Below the pieces are notes generated by a model, which worked only from the letters and a program-made list of their open reading frames with translations, made no database searches and was not told the DNA's origin. A stretch of DNA of 64,000 nt from Litoribrevibacter euphylliae (GTDB lineage: Bacteria; Pseudomonadota; Gammaproteobacteria; Pseudomonadales; Litoribrevibacteraceae), in assembly GCF_042646085.1 (NCBI RefSeq), contig NZ_JBHRSZ010000002.1:930001-994000 (forward strand), read 5' to 3'. The position numbers were made by a program, and so were the translations under genes. Within the stretch, counting starts at the first letter, position 1. The number at the start of each line of letters is the position of its first letter. Below, piece by piece: positions 9,479 to 18,104 of this stretch.

Positions 9479-9829
9479 ATGTCTTCAGTAACTATTTACC
9501 ACAATCCACGCTGCTCTAAATCTCGCCAAACACTTCAACTGCTTGAAGAACAAGGCATCACACCTGAAGTTCGTCTTTATCTGCAAGACGCCCCCAGCGC
9601 TCAAGAACTTCAAGAGGTATTACACAAGCTAGGTATCAGTGCACGTGAATTACTTCGCACCAAAGAACAAGAGTACAAAGATCTGGAATTGAAAGACGCG
9701 GCCAAATCAGACGACGACATCATTAACGCAATGATTTCACACCCTAAATTGATCGAGCGCCCTATCGTCATCAAAGGTGAACAAGCGCGTATTGGCCGTC
9801 CACCAGAACAAGTGCTGGAGATCCTTTAA
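9479..9829 (+). CDS. arsC: ArsC-family arsenate reductase (glutaredoxin type)
   Basis: Thioredoxin-fold protein of 116 residues that reduces arsenate to arsenite with glutathione/glutaredoxin in characterised members. The active site is NPRCSKSRQTL with Cys12, followed by LLEEQGI; the usual tail motif IERPIVIKGEQARIGRPPE is present. The stop overlaps the wrbA start (TAATG). The set arsC-wrbA-DUF2069 is common in gammaproteobacteria without an arsenic operon, so this may be a housekeeping YfgD-like homologue and not a resistance gene. Confidence 0.88.
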   Translation: MSSVTIYHNPRCSKSRQTLQLLEEQGITPEVRLYLQDAPSAQELQEVLHKLGISARELLRTKEQEYKDLELKDAAKSDDDIINAMISHPKLIERPIVIKGEQARIGRPPEQVLEIL

Positions 9830-10425
9830 TGCAACCCTATGTGCTGGTTTTATATTACAGTCGTAGCGGCCATGTCGCTGCGATGGCGGATCAAATTGCC
9901 CGAGGCATCGAGGCCGTTTCAGGCATCGAAGCCCGTTTAAGAACGGTTCCAGCCGTCTCCGCCAATTCAGAGCAAACAGAACCAGCCATTCCTGAAGACG
10001 GTGCCATTTTTGCCACCTTGGATGACTTACGTGAATGCAGTGGTTTGATCATGGGCAGCCCCACCCGTTTCGGCAATATGGCAGCGCCGATGAAGTTCTT
10101 CCTGGATTCGACCTCATCCGTATGGCTATCGGGTGATTTAGAAGGCAAGCCGGCTTCCGTTTTTACATCTACAGGCAGCCTGCATGGCGGACAGGAAACA
10201 ACGCTGTTAACTATGATGTTGCCTTTATTGCACCATGGCATGGTTATCTCAGGCATTCCTTATTCCAACAGCGAACTGTCTTCAACCGCCACGGGTGGAA
10301 CCCCCTACGGCAGCTCACATCTTGCAGGTAGCCAAGGTGAACACAGCTTGAGTGAAGACGAAAAAACCTTGTGTTATGCCCAAGGAAAACGCTTGGCCGA
10401 GATCGCTTTGAAACTGGCGCGCTGA
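9829..10425 (+). CDS. wrbA: WrbA-type NAD(P)H:quinone oxidoreductase
   Basis: FMN-dependent flavodoxin-fold quinone reductase of 198 residues. The phosphate-binding loop is YYSRSGHVAAMADQIARGIE; GSPTRFGNMAAPMKFFLD and FTSTGSLHGGQETTLL are the FMN and WrbA signatures; YGSSHLAGSQG is the usual C-terminal segment. It is translationally coupled to arsC through a one-base stop/start overlap. It probably protects against quinone redox stress by two-electron reduction. Confidence 0.92.
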   Translation: MQPYVLVLYYSRSGHVAAMADQIARGIEAVSGIEARLRTVPAVSANSEQTEPAIPEDGAIFATLDDLRECSGLIMGSPTRFGNMAAPMKFFLDSTSSVWLSGDLEGKPASVFTSTGSLHGGQETTLLTMMLPLLHHGMVISGIPYSNSELSSTATGGTPYGSSHLAGSQGEHSLSEDEKTLCYAQGKRLAEIALKLAR

Positions 10426-10480
10426 AACTTACACTCTGAATGTTACGAATCAAAAGCTACGGCACTAAAACGAAAGAATG

Positions 10481-10514
10481 GGTGAAGCGGGCATTTAATT
10501 CCCTAAGCTTCACC
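10481..10514 (+). other. Hairpin before the DUF2069 gene
   Basis: GGTGAAGC (10481-10488) pairs with GCTTCACC (10507-10514), with an inner GGG/CCC pair. No T run follows. It lies between wrbA and the DUF2069 gene and could slow or end transcription between them; the role is unknown. Confidence 0.3.
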
Positions 10515-10544
10515 TAAGAATGACACACTTAAATAAGGCTACGC

Positions 10545-10910
10545 ATGACGTCTTTTTATAAAAAAACACAGGCCGCTTTCTGGTTACTTTTTGTCGGCCT
10601 ACTCGGAATTTTTATCTACAACAAACTGGTAATGCCTGAGCAAGTTGAGAAAATCCAATGGATTCTGTTGGCCTTCCAAACTGTGCCTTTATTACTGTTT
10701 GTTCCGTTTTTACTGAAACCAACGTCAAGAACCTTTCAGTGGTTCTGCTTTATGTTGCTGCTCTACTTCTTAATCGCCGTATTAAATATCTTCTACCCAG
10801 GCATGTATTACATTGGCTTAGCAGAAAGCATCGTGGTGGGGCTGTTGTTCACGGCATCCATGATGCTAGGGCGCTGGAAAATGCGAGGGATGGACACCGA
10901 GTCCAACTAG
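10545..10910 (+). CDS. DUF2069 inner-membrane protein
   Basis: Small integral membrane protein of 121 residues with four predicted membrane segments (about 11-28, 37-57, 63-83, 87-108). It matches the DUF2069 pattern by size, topology and position after wrbA, including the conserved middle part FYPGMYYIGLAESIVVGL. Function is not known for the family. It probably belongs to the arsC-wrbA unit, although a 119-base gap with a hairpin lies between. Confidence 0.75.
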   Translation: MTSFYKKTQAAFWLLFVGLLGIFIYNKLVMPEQVEKIQWILLAFQTVPLLLFVPFLLKPTSRTFQWFCFMLLLYFLIAVLNIFYPGMYYIGLAESIVVGLLFTASMMLGRWKMRGMDTESN

Positions 10911-10960
10911 CATAGAAAATTCAATACTAACTTAATAAATTCAAAACCAGCTTAGAAAAT

Positions 10961-11017
10961 CCAATACTGCAATAAGTCGGTATTGGAATGAGATGAGAAC
11001 CTCGATCGAGGTTCTCA
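10961..11017. repeat. Two inverted repeats between convergent genes
   Basis: CCAATAC (10961-10967) pairs with GTATTGG (10980-10986). Directly after it is a perfect 24-base palindrome at 10994-11017 whose half is TGAGAACCTCGA. They separate the DUF2069 gene from the convergent flavodoxin gene, where terminator hairpins are expected, but neither has a T run and the second has no loop. It could equally be a protein-binding site. Confidence 0.4.
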
Positions 11018-11027
11018 ATCAGATGGC

Positions 11028-11543
11028 TTAGAAATCAAACTCATCTTCGACTTGAGCTACCCACTGAGCCACTCGCTCATCCGTTAACTCGGGTTGCTGA
11101 TCTTCATCAATAGCCAATCCAACAAACTCTTTGCCATCTTCTGTTAACGCTTTTGAAGCTTCAAACTCATAACCATCAACAGGCCAATACCCCATCACAG
11201 CACCGCCTTGATCAATCACCACATCGTGAAGCATGCCCATTGCATCCAGGAAGTAATCGGCATAACCAAACTGATCGCCAAGCCCAAACAGAGCCACCAG
11301 CTTACCGGAAAAATCAACAGTACCCAGTTCCTGCCAGAACTCATCCCAATCGCTTTGAATTTGGCCGTAATCCCAGGTTGGAATCCCCAGAATCAGATAA
11401 TCGTATTCGCTGAAGCTGTCTTTCGTAACGGCGGCAATATCGTGCATTTCTACCGTATGCTCATCCAAAAGATCTCGAATCTTTTCAGCAACGGTTTCTG
11501 TATTACCTAGACTCGAACCATAAAACAATCCAATCGTAGCCAA
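11028..11543 (-). CDS. Flavodoxin, long-chain type
   Basis: FMN-binding electron carrier. I chose the TTG at 11543 (reading (M)ATIGLFYGSSLGNTETVAEK) because GAGGTG lies seven bases upstream and the result matches canonical flavodoxin N-termini; an ATG four codons earlier (11555) would itself contain that ribosome site. The phosphate loop is GSSLGNTE, then GIPTWDYGQIQSDWDEF and the long-chain loop FGLGDQFGYADYFLDAMG. Single gene, convergent with the DUF2069 gene. The redox partner is not apparent nearby; the flavin reductase at 21.2 kb is not an obvious match. Confidence 0.9.
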   Translation of the reverse strand: MATIGLFYGSSLGNTETVAEKIRDLLDEHTVEMHDIAAVTKDSFSEYDYLILGIPTWDYGQIQSDWDEFWQELGTVDFSGKLVALFGLGDQFGYADYFLDAMGMLHDVVIDQGGAVMGYWPVDGYEFEASKALTEDGKEFVGLAIDEDQQPELTDERVAQWVAQVEDEFDF

Positions 11544-11733
11544 AAAACACCTCATCGAAACGTAGAGAAGAGAGTTTGGAAATCTCCGAACAAACTCACC
11601 TTAGAAATTTTGCCGACATTCTACCGCAATCTTTTTTCTTAAACACGCCAGAATGACCATTGTCTTCGATCCGTCATATTTAGAAGCCACAATGAATATG
11701 AATTAAGGCTAAGACTGCTCAAGGATGCGCATC

Positions 11734-12576
11734 ATGAAAGATCTTGCTGAATTAGAAGAAAGCATTGCCAAAAAGTTTCGTCCTTGGTTTATCAAAGACA
11801 TACAACTGCACCCTTCCTCCGATTGCCTTGAAAGCGTGATCAACAAACACACTAACCTATTGTGCATCATGAATCACGGCGGCTTTTACGGCCCTTGGGC
11901 CGCGGCACTGGCCTACCATTATTTGTTCTTGAATCACGGCGGCCATGCACGAAAACCAACCGGGGTGGCTTGGCGAGGATTCTATAACTTACCTATTTAC
12001 AAGCAAGTCACGCGCTATCTAACTCAGCTGGAACACCCTCTGGATTACCCCGGTTGCCAAGCCATTCTCACCAACAAAACCTTCAATGATTTGATCATTC
12101 TTCCGGAAGGCACCAACTGCCATTACTTTAATGGCCGAGAGCTGCAACCCTTTATTAGCCCACGCTTTATTGAACTCAGTATCGAAACTCAAACACCGCT
12201 GCTCTTGTTTGTACATCAGGGCAGCGAACACTGGAGCGTTCCCGTCAAGATGCCAGAACGGATGATGCCACTGACTCGATTGCTCCCCAAGCGCTATCGA
12301 GAAGGCCTCGAACGCAGCCGCTTGATCAATATTCCACACATGTTGAGCGGCAGTATTCCTCAACTCAACGTGCTCTGTAAGCTCTACCACCCCAGCATTC
12401 ACCCTTCCGTGTTGCGAGATAGAGCATTCGCCAAGGACATCATTACTCAAGAGGCGTTAAAGATTCGACGCATGATGCAGAACCATTACGACTGCTTAAT
12501 CGAATCACAGTTAAGCCGGCAGGCAGACAGTGAATTAGAAATGTCTATCACGCATCCCTGTGCAGAAGTTGCCTAA
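11734..12576 (+). CDS. LPLAT-like acyltransferase
   Basis: Probable lysophospholipid/glycerolipid acyltransferase-like protein, about 280 residues. NHGGFYGPW (near residues 47-55) stands where the HxxxxD motif is expected, with the Asp replaced, and ILPEGTNCHYF matches the EGT motif of the acceptor-binding block. I place the start at the ATG at 11734 because AAGGA lies eight bases upstream; another ATG nine bases earlier overlaps that site. No signal peptide. The altered HxxxxD motif leaves open whether it is an active acyltransferase. Stands alone. Confidence 0.65.
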   Translation: MKDLAELEESIAKKFRPWFIKDIQLHPSSDCLESVINKHTNLLCIMNHGGFYGPWAAALAYHYLFLNHGGHARKPTGVAWRGFYNLPIYKQVTRYLTQLEHPLDYPGCQAILTNKTFNDLIILPEGTNCHYFNGRELQPFISPRFIELSIETQTPLLLFVHQGSEHWSVPVKMPERMMPLTRLLPKRYREGLERSRLINIPHMLSGSIPQLNVLCKLYHPSIHPSVLRDRAFAKDIITQEALKIRRMMQNHYDCLIESQLSRQADSELEMSITHPCAEVA

Positions 12577-12599
12577 GGATCGCGTAAGAGTTGGGTAGT

Positions 12600-12637
12600 G
12601 AAAAGACAGATCTCTGTCTGCGAAAGAATCACAGACA
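12600..12637 (-). terminator. Terminator-like hairpins after the 34-residue ORF
   Basis: On the minus strand AGACAG, AGAT, CTGTCT and TTTT form a hairpin with a T run (12600-12619). An alternative stem CTGTCTG/CAGACAG uses 12614-12620 and 12631-12637. It lies about 60 bases past the stop of the short minus-strand ORF and also just past the acyltransferase gene on the plus strand. Confidence 0.5.
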
Positions 12638-12677
12638 GGGAATGGAAGGATAAAAGACGTCGGTTGGTGAAAGGCCA

Positions 12678-12782
12678 TCAAAGAGCAACAAGATCCTCCA
12701 AGTAAATACTCAAAGCCTGGCAATTTAGTTGTTCTTCTCTCGAATGTGCAACAAAGACTTTCCACTGCGTATCGTACTGCAT
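12678..12782 (-). CDS. Candidate 34-residue small protein
   Basis: Short minus-strand frame beginning MQYDTQWKVFVAHSREEQ and ending IYLEDLVAL. AGGAGTAGAGTC precedes the ATG, a good ribosome site at normal spacing. A perfect CRP-type site lies 150 bases upstream and a terminator-like hairpin 60 bases downstream, so the unit looks like a small gene or a dual-function small RNA. It resembles no family I know. The rest of the 424-base gap between the acyltransferase and sixA shows nothing else. Confidence 0.4.
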   Translation of the reverse strand: MQYDTQWKVFVAHSREEQLNCQALSIYLEDLVAL

Positions 12783-12931
12783 GACTCTACTCCTAAGTGC
12801 CAGGGTCTTTTGTTGCTGTAAAAGCACACAACGCCCCTGTGTTTTGTTATTTAGATTAAGGCAAGCTCTGAATACAAAGCCGAATACCCCGAATCACTGA
12901 TTAAAAAGTAGACAACAAACAGAAATTAGAT

Positions 12932-12947
12932 TGTGACCCAGATCACA
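12932..12947. promoter_or_regulatory. CRP/Vfr-type binding site
   Basis: TGTGACCCAGATCACA is a perfect TGTGA-N6-TCACA match. A TACTTT on the minus strand at 12905-12910 would place the site near -41 of a transcript leading to the 34-residue ORF. sixA is convergent here and cannot be its target. Confidence 0.55.
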
Positions 12948-13000
12948 GGCGTACATTTATTAACCAAAGAATTACATTAAGCAGACGATGGCAAATCAGC

Positions 13001-13519
13001 TTAGGAAAGACTAGATATCGCTGATTGCTTATATTTTTTTGGGTATTCCAAACGGGTAAGCGTCCCAACATCGCACTTCAAATCTTTCCAATCCTCGATA
13101 TCTAATTCGAGAAAGGCCATTCCGCAAGTAGGAAGGTTTTCCAGATCTTCTCCGGTAATGGTAAAAATCAGATCCGTTAAGCCAGGGTTGTGACCAAACA
13201 CCACCACGTTCTGCCACTTGTTTTTTATCTGACGTAATTCAGTTAACAGATGGTGGTAATTGGCATCATAAAGCTGCTCATTAAGTTTCAGGCTACTGAG
13301 TGAACGATTACAATATTGACCAAATATTTCTGCCGTTCGGACAGCACGCGTTGCCGGACTGGACAACCAGAGGTCGCTCTTTTCAAGCGCTTTAGACGTG
13401 TGCAGGGCCATCATAGGAGCATCTTGAGTGCCGCGTTTATTTAACGGGCGGTCTTTATCAGCAAGCCCTTCATACTTCCAACTGGACTTTGCGTGACGAA
13501 CTAATATCAATTGCTTCAT
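13001..13519 (-). CDS. sixA: SixA-like phosphohistidine phosphatase
   Basis: Histidine-phosphatase superfamily protein of 172 residues. MKQLILVRHAKSSW holds the RHG-type motif (RHAKS) with the phospho-accepting His9; DRPLNKRGTQDA, SSPATRAVRTAE and VFGHNPGLTDL supply the remaining catalytic Arg and His. SixA removes phosphate from HPt-type phosphohistidine in E. coli, notably on PtsN-branch or ArcB proteins. The gene is alone; the target here is unknown. Confidence 0.85.
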   Translation of the reverse strand: MKQLILVRHAKSSWKYEGLADKDRPLNKRGTQDAPMMALHTSKALEKSDLWLSSPATRAVRTAEIFGQYCNRSLSSLKLNEQLYDANYHHLLTELRQIKNKWQNVVVFGHNPGLTDLIFTITGEDLENLPTCGMAFLELDIEDWKDLKCDVGTLTRLEYPKKYKQSAISSLS

Positions 13520-13550
13520 GATCTACATCCTGCCGTTTCATGCTGATAAA

Positions 13551-13594
13551 AGAAAAAAAGGGGTAAAGAAAAAGTAGTTCTTTTTCTTGCCCCC
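13551..13594 (-). terminator. Strong Rho-independent terminator
   Basis: The minus strand has GGGG-rich CAAGAAAAAG, an AACTA loop, CTTTTTCTT, ACCCC and then a run of seven T. The stem is about 14 pairs. It ends the transcript of the serine hydrolase gene (and of the short frame behind it) before sixA. Confidence 0.8.
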
Positions 13595-13650
13595 AAACAA
13601 TTATCTCACATCAACAAGGAAACCGAGTCAAAGCGTGATCCTTTCAATAA

Positions 13651-13746
13651 TCACGAATCCGGCTCAGTTATATGACCAAAGCCAAGGAGTTCAGGACTAA
13701 GCTCATATTGGTGACGAATGCTAACAAGGTGATATGTCTGTTTCAT
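13651..13746 (-). CDS. Possible 31-residue ORF after the serine hydrolase
   Basis: A short frame starts ten bases past the serine hydrolase stop (MKQTYHLVSIRHQYELSPE, ending HITEPDS) and stops before the strong terminator. No convincing ribosome site precedes it. It could be translated by coupling or be chance; I recognise no family. Confidence 0.2.
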   Translation of the reverse strand: MKQTYHLVSIRHQYELSPELLGFGHITEPDS

Positions 13747-13755
13747 GACAATCAT

Positions 13756-14919
13756 TTAAGAAGTTAAACACTCATAGGTGGCATTGATTAATTTTTCCGC
13801 TCTTGGGTCCACTAAAATATACGGCCCCATATAGTTGTGAATGTAGCCAAACCCAAGCTGTTGATCTGGGTCGGCGAAACCGATGCTACCGCCCGCTCCA
13901 GGATGCCCAAAGCTTCTTGAACCACCAAACTCAGCCAAGCGACTGCGTTGAGACATCATAAAACCATTACTGAATCGAGTATCCGTATGCAATACCGGAT
14001 CATACCCTTTGGCGGTTTCGGTCCAACATAACGGTAAAGTTTCCGGCTTAAGTAAGCGGTAACCATTTAATGAACCACCATTCGCCAGAGCACCATACAG
14101 TTTCGCCAGAGCACGGCCATTGGTATGCCCATTAGCTGACGGTAACTCCATGGTTCGCCAAGCTTTGGAGTTGGTTCCCCGCTGTGCGGACGGTGGGTTA
14201 GCAAAGGCTTTCGAAGACACACCTGTTGGATTTTTCATAATTTCTTTGAATAAGGAATCAACCATCGGATCCCCTTTTACAGGGCGACCACGTTCGATCT
14301 TAGCACATCGACTAAACTCACTTTCAGGCGTACCAATAAAGCAATCTAAGCCCATCGGCTGAACAATTTCTTCTTGCAGATACTGTCCCATGGTCATGCC
14401 TGTCGCTTTACGGAACACCTCACCAATCATCCATCCGAAAGTCAAAGGGCAATAACCGTGTTGGCCATAAGGCCACCAAGACGCTTGTTCAGCCACGGCG
14501 TGACACATGTAATCCCAGTCATACAAGTGCTCTGCCTGCACCATCGCATCAATGGCAGAGACACCGGTTTTATGAGACAAAATATCTGAGATTTTCAGAT
14601 GAGATTTCCCTTCCTGAGCAAACTCCGGCCAGTAATCCACAATGCGATCATTGAGGCTGAAACGCCCTTGCTCGACGGCACGTAACACACAAATTGCAGC
14701 AATACCTTTGGTACAGGAAAAGGCATTAGCAATGGTTTCCTGTTGCCACCCTTGCTGTTCATCCGCATCCGCAATCCCACCCCAAAGATCAACTACCAGC
14801 TCACCTTTATGCACTATGGCAAGCGACGCACCTCTACTGTCGTCACTCATCAATAGCTGTTCAAAGGCTTCTCTGACCAAATAAAACTCGGGTACTACAA
14901 ATCCATTTACCATCGACAT
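13756..14919 (-). CDS. Serine hydrolase of the beta-lactamase/EstB family
   Basis: Penicillin-binding-protein-fold serine hydrolase, 387 residues from the ATG at 14919 (MSMVNGFVVPEFYLVREAFE), the usual start for this family; the frame runs 22 codons further upstream without a good ribosome site. The catalytic SxxK is SCTK at 68-71 and a Tyr lies in GQHGYCPLTFGW. FGHPGAGGSIGFADP is typical of the EstB-like esterases and of the C-terminal HxG-type motif. No signal peptide, so a cytoplasmic esterase or lactonase is more likely than a beta-lactamase. Substrate unknown. Confidence 0.85.
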   Translation of the reverse strand: MSMVNGFVVPEFYLVREAFEQLLMSDDSRGASLAIVHKGELVVDLWGGIADADEQQGWQQETIANAFSCTKGIAAICVLRAVEQGRFSLNDRIVDYWPEFAQEGKSHLKISDILSHKTGVSAIDAMVQAEHLYDWDYMCHAVAEQASWWPYGQHGYCPLTFGWMIGEVFRKATGMTMGQYLQEEIVQPMGLDCFIGTPESEFSRCAKIERGRPVKGDPMVDSLFKEIMKNPTGVSSKAFANPPSAQRGTNSKAWRTMELPSANGHTNGRALAKLYGALANGGSLNGYRLLKPETLPLCWTETAKGYDPVLHTDTRFSNGFMMSQRSRLAEFGGSRSFGHPGAGGSIGFADPDQQLGFGYIHNYMGPYILVDPRAEKLINATYECLTS

Positions 14920-15259
14920 AGCGTTACAACACCTAACATTTCGTTTCAGATTTTGTGTTCTTCCACATAACAGTTTAAGACACACTTCTGGGGGAACTAC
15001 TCATAAGCACACTCATCATAAGCACGCTAAAAACGCTTGTAGTTCCTTATATAAGTTCAATAACTTCATGCTCCATGAAGCATTTATTCAATTTTCTTCT
15101 ATGCTGATTAATGCTCAGAGTAAAAGTATGAAGTATTTGTCCTGACTTGCCACTGTTCACAAATGCCTCATCAATGATTTGAACTAAAATGACAAATATA
15201 TTGCCACGAAGTCCCCCTCTTTTCCTGGCAATTCATGCAGTAAGGAAGAGATTTAATTT

Positions 15260-16108
15260 ATGAGCGCTGCAAGCATTCCGTCAAAACAAGAAATGGAGTC
15301 CGCCTACGAGGTCATTAGAAAATTAAGAATGCCCTCGGTGCCAGATATTATTACCGAAGTTCAAAAACTCCTGCAGGAACCCAACCTGCGCATAGACGAC
15401 ATCACCAACCTCATTAGCCAAGACGCAACCCTAACCGGTGAAGTGCTAAAAGCAGCGCGTTCTCCGCTCTATGGTTTATCCGAAGACGTTACAACCATCT
15501 TTCATGCAGTTAAAGTATTGGGCGTCAAGCGTCTCAATGAAATTACCATAGCCGTAGCGCTGAAAGCCTCTTTACACCCGATGAACGCGTTTCACGCCAA
15601 ACTTTGGGAAGAAAGTATGTTGGTAGCAGCCGGTTGCGCATGGTTGGCCAGCGCGTCTGGTCATGTGGATCGAGATGAAGCTTACCTGGCAGGTCTTTTC
15701 TCAAATATTGGCTGCATGCTGTTATCCCAAGGCAACAAAAAGTATGAAATTCTCTATGAAAAGGCCAGAGCGTATCCGCTTACCACACACGAACTAGAGG
15801 TACGACTGATGAACACCAATCATTCCGTGGTTGGGTTTATCGTGGCTGAACTGTGGAGTTTGCCAAGTCGCGTGTGTAAATCCATTTATCATATGCACGA
15901 TGCCAGCATCACCCCCGAACATGTCGATGATTTAGGTACACTGATCAGCGTCATTCGTATTGCAACCGGCTATATGGAACGAGTCCGCTTAGTAGACGTT
16001 CCTGAAACCATGGAATTCTTGAAATTCCACGATGCCGCGCGAGAAGAAATCATGATGGAAGAGGCCACCTATGAAGAATTCTCCGAATATATGGAAAGCT
16101 TAATCTAA
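15260..16108 (+). CDS. HDOD-domain signalling protein
   Basis: Single HDOD domain protein, 282 residues. The HDOD pattern is clear: RMPSVPDIITEVQKLLQEPNLRIDD is followed by LISQDATLTGEVLKAARSPLYG, then AVKVLGVKRLNEITIAVAL, and DEAYLAGLFSNIGCMLLS in the place of the HD motif, where the metal-binding His-Asp are absent. HDOD proteins are non-enzymatic scaffolds in stress or c-di-GMP linked pathways. GGAAGAG precedes the start. It is followed after 40 bases by the NadD-like gene, so the two may be co-transcribed. Precise role unknown. Confidence 0.85.
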   Translation: MSAASIPSKQEMESAYEVIRKLRMPSVPDIITEVQKLLQEPNLRIDDITNLISQDATLTGEVLKAARSPLYGLSEDVTTIFHAVKVLGVKRLNEITIAVALKASLHPMNAFHAKLWEESMLVAAGCAWLASASGHVDRDEAYLAGLFSNIGCMLLSQGNKKYEILYEKARAYPLTTHELEVRLMNTNHSVVGFIVAELWSLPSRVCKSIYHMHDASITPEHVDDLGTLISVIRIATGYMERVRLVDVPETMEFLKFHDAAREEIMMEEATYEEFSEYMESLI

Positions 16109-16148
16109 TCTCAGTAGAGTAGCTGCTTGTTCAATAGGATAAGCAGCT

Positions 16149-16694
16149 ATGATTGGTATTTTTGGTTCTGCCTTTAACCCACCCACACTTGGTCATAAAG
16201 ACGCCATCCTTCAAGCGGCTCAAGACTGCAATAAGATTCTTTTGGTGCCTTCCGCCAGTCACGCCTTCGGGAAAACCATGCTGCCTTACGAATTACGATA
16301 TCGTATGTTGATGGGCTTTATTCAGGACATTCAACCCGACGTGAGTTGCGAACTTGAAGTCTGCGACATTGAACACCAGATGCTTAACGAAGGAATGACG
16401 CCCATATACACCTTTGATGTTATGGATCGATTAGAAAGTGAATTAAACACAACAAAACTGGCCTTTATCATGGGGCCAGATAACGCCAACCCAACGACTT
16501 GGCAAAAGTTTTACAAACACCAGGAGATTGATGCTCGCTGGAAGAAAATCATCTGTGACGAACAAGCGCCCATTCGAAGTACCCTATTGAGAGACAAGAT
16601 AGCAGACAGAGCCTCTGACCAAGAGCTACTGACCTTCACTACACCATCTGTCGTAAATCTTATTCGTGCTGAACGTCTGTATCAGAAGAACTGA
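16149..16694 (+). CDS. NadD-like nucleotidyltransferase
   Basis: Nicotinate/nicotinamide-mononucleotide adenylyltransferase-like protein, 181 residues. GSAFNPPTLGH (6-16) carries the GxFxPxHxGH-type nucleotide motif with Thr in place of the first His, and IRSTLLRD (about 141-148) corresponds to the ISSTxxR motif. It would make NAD(P) precursors or a related nucleotide. The organism probably has a housekeeping nadD beside holA/rsfS elsewhere, so this may be a second, specialised copy. It follows the HDOD gene closely. Confidence 0.75.
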   Translation: MIGIFGSAFNPPTLGHKDAILQAAQDCNKILLVPSASHAFGKTMLPYELRYRMLMGFIQDIQPDVSCELEVCDIEHQMLNEGMTPIYTFDVMDRLESELNTTKLAFIMGPDNANPTTWQKFYKHQEIDARWKKIICDEQAPIRSTLLRDKIADRASDQELLTFTTPSVVNLIRAERLYQKN

Positions 16695-16708
16695 ATATAC
16701 GATCACGT

Positions 16709-16760
16709 TCAGCCAGCTCTGTTGGATTTAGCACTCAGCCAGCTCGGTTAGATTTAACAC
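16709..16760 (+). repeat. 26-base tandem duplication
   Basis: Two adjacent copies (16709-16734 and 16735-16760) each begin TCAGCCAGCTC and end TTTARCAC, differing at three positions. The second copy runs into the last codons of the minus-strand reductase gene, so the duplication probably arose from that gene's 3' end. Confidence 0.7.
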
Positions 16761-17977
16761 TCATCCAACAGCGTAAACTGAATGCCGTTTTCAATCAGTC
16801 GATCCAGCAATAACTCACCAAAGGCCGAGGCCGGTGTTAATACGCCATAGACAGGCTCCAGATGATCCCGATCCTGAATTAACGTTAACGCCGCCTGAGT
16901 AATGATTTTCGCCGTTTCACCATAGCCCGGATCACCACCACGAACCGTTGCCACCACTTGATGCGAACCAGATCGGGCATCGACCGTGACTTTAAACCAG
17001 GCGCGTTCTCTATCCCCATCGGTTGGCCCGTCACCATCAGGAAATAATTCCAACAGTTTCTCCCGAGTCCAGGACAATTGAGCTAAACCAATCGCCGCGG
17101 TAACGCCACCCAACGCCACCATCAACTTAGGCAGCGATTTGATTTGCAGATAATGGCCATAGGTAAAGTTGCGCCCATACTGCTCAAATAATTCGGCAGA
17201 TCGCCGCACCACTTGGCTATCGATACTTGGCAGAGGCACAACCCAACTGCGCAATTTAGGCGAAAAATGAAGCTTAGGCCGAGCAATCTTAATTCGACGC
17301 CCATCCACAGATTTACCATAAGAGAAAGCTTGCCACAGGCTTTTCAAATTCAATGAGTATCTGAGCCGAGACATAATAGAAATCAGCGAACGCCAAGTGC
17401 CACTGGACACTTTACCGCCCAGATTAACGTAGGTGTTTACAACCACATCTTTTCGCATCAAGTCGTCACATTGTTCACTTAACTGTTGAACCGCGAACAG
17501 TACGCCCAGATCATGGGGTACACTGTCAAAACCGCAGGCATGGATGAGACGACACTTTGTTGACCGAGCCACCATATCGTATTTCGGATACATACGATCA
17601 ACAAATTCATTCTCACCGGTGAGATCAAGATAATCCGTCCCATTCTCTGCACACGCTTTGATAACTAACTCGCCAAAAGACATATAAGGGCCAACGGCAG
17701 AAATCATGACTCGACTCTGTTCTGCCAACACCATCAAAGCAGGCTCATCAAAGCAATCGGCCACTTCTATCGATAAGGCTTCATTCGCACGATCTACTGC
17801 AACCATTTCCTGTTTAAGCAGCTGCAGCTTTTTATGATCTCGTCCGGCAATGGCAATGGACAACAAGGGTTGTTGTTTATGACTTTCCAATAAAGCTTGG
17901 CATAAATTAATCAGAATCAGACGCCCTGTGTAGCCCGTTGCGCCATACAGAGTGATGTCATATTTTCGGGGTGTCAT
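16754..17977 (-). CDS. Saccharopine-dehydrogenase-like reductase
   Basis: Protein of 407 residues with an N-terminal Rossmann domain: YDITLYGATGYTGRLI is the GxxGxxG nucleotide site, then IAIAGRDHKKLQ. HACGFDSVPHDLGVLFA and GKVSSGTWRSL are typical of the trans-acting enoyl reductase / saccharopine dehydrogenase-like family. Members include a polyketide enoyl reductase of mycobacteria and the uncharacterised human SCCPDH. A role in lipid reduction is possible but not shown. It is divergent from bioA. Confidence 0.8.
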   Translation of the reverse strand: MTPRKYDITLYGATGYTGRLILINLCQALLESHKQQPLLSIAIAGRDHKKLQLLKQEMVAVDRANEALSIEVADCFDEPALMVLAEQSRVMISAVGPYMSFGELVIKACAENGTDYLDLTGENEFVDRMYPKYDMVARSTKCRLIHACGFDSVPHDLGVLFAVQQLSEQCDDLMRKDVVVNTYVNLGGKVSSGTWRSLISIMSRLRYSLNLKSLWQAFSYGKSVDGRRIKIARPKLHFSPKLRSWVVPLPSIDSQVVRRSAELFEQYGRNFTYGHYLQIKSLPKLMVALGGVTAAIGLAQLSWTREKLLELFPDGDGPTDGDRERAWFKVTVDARSGSHQVVATVRGGDPGYGETAKIITQAALTLIQDRDHLEPVYGVLTPASAFGELLLDRLIENGIQFTLLDEC

Positions 17978-18104
17978 AGGTTCCCTCTAATATTGTAAGA
18001 TCCGTTCAAGAAACCTCTAAATCAGTGTCTTGCACAAAATGATATACTAGGTTCATTTTTTCGAAGATTGACACACACACATCAATTGCGAGCCCGTCCT
18101 AACC

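Noticed and set aside
9479..9829. Arsenic-resistance operon
   Set aside because: Only an ArsC homologue is present; arsR, arsB and acr3 are absent, and the wrbA-DUF2069 context is housekeeping.
18040..18104. BirA operator before bioA
   Set aside because: No TTGTWAACC-type dyad could be found in the upstream region.
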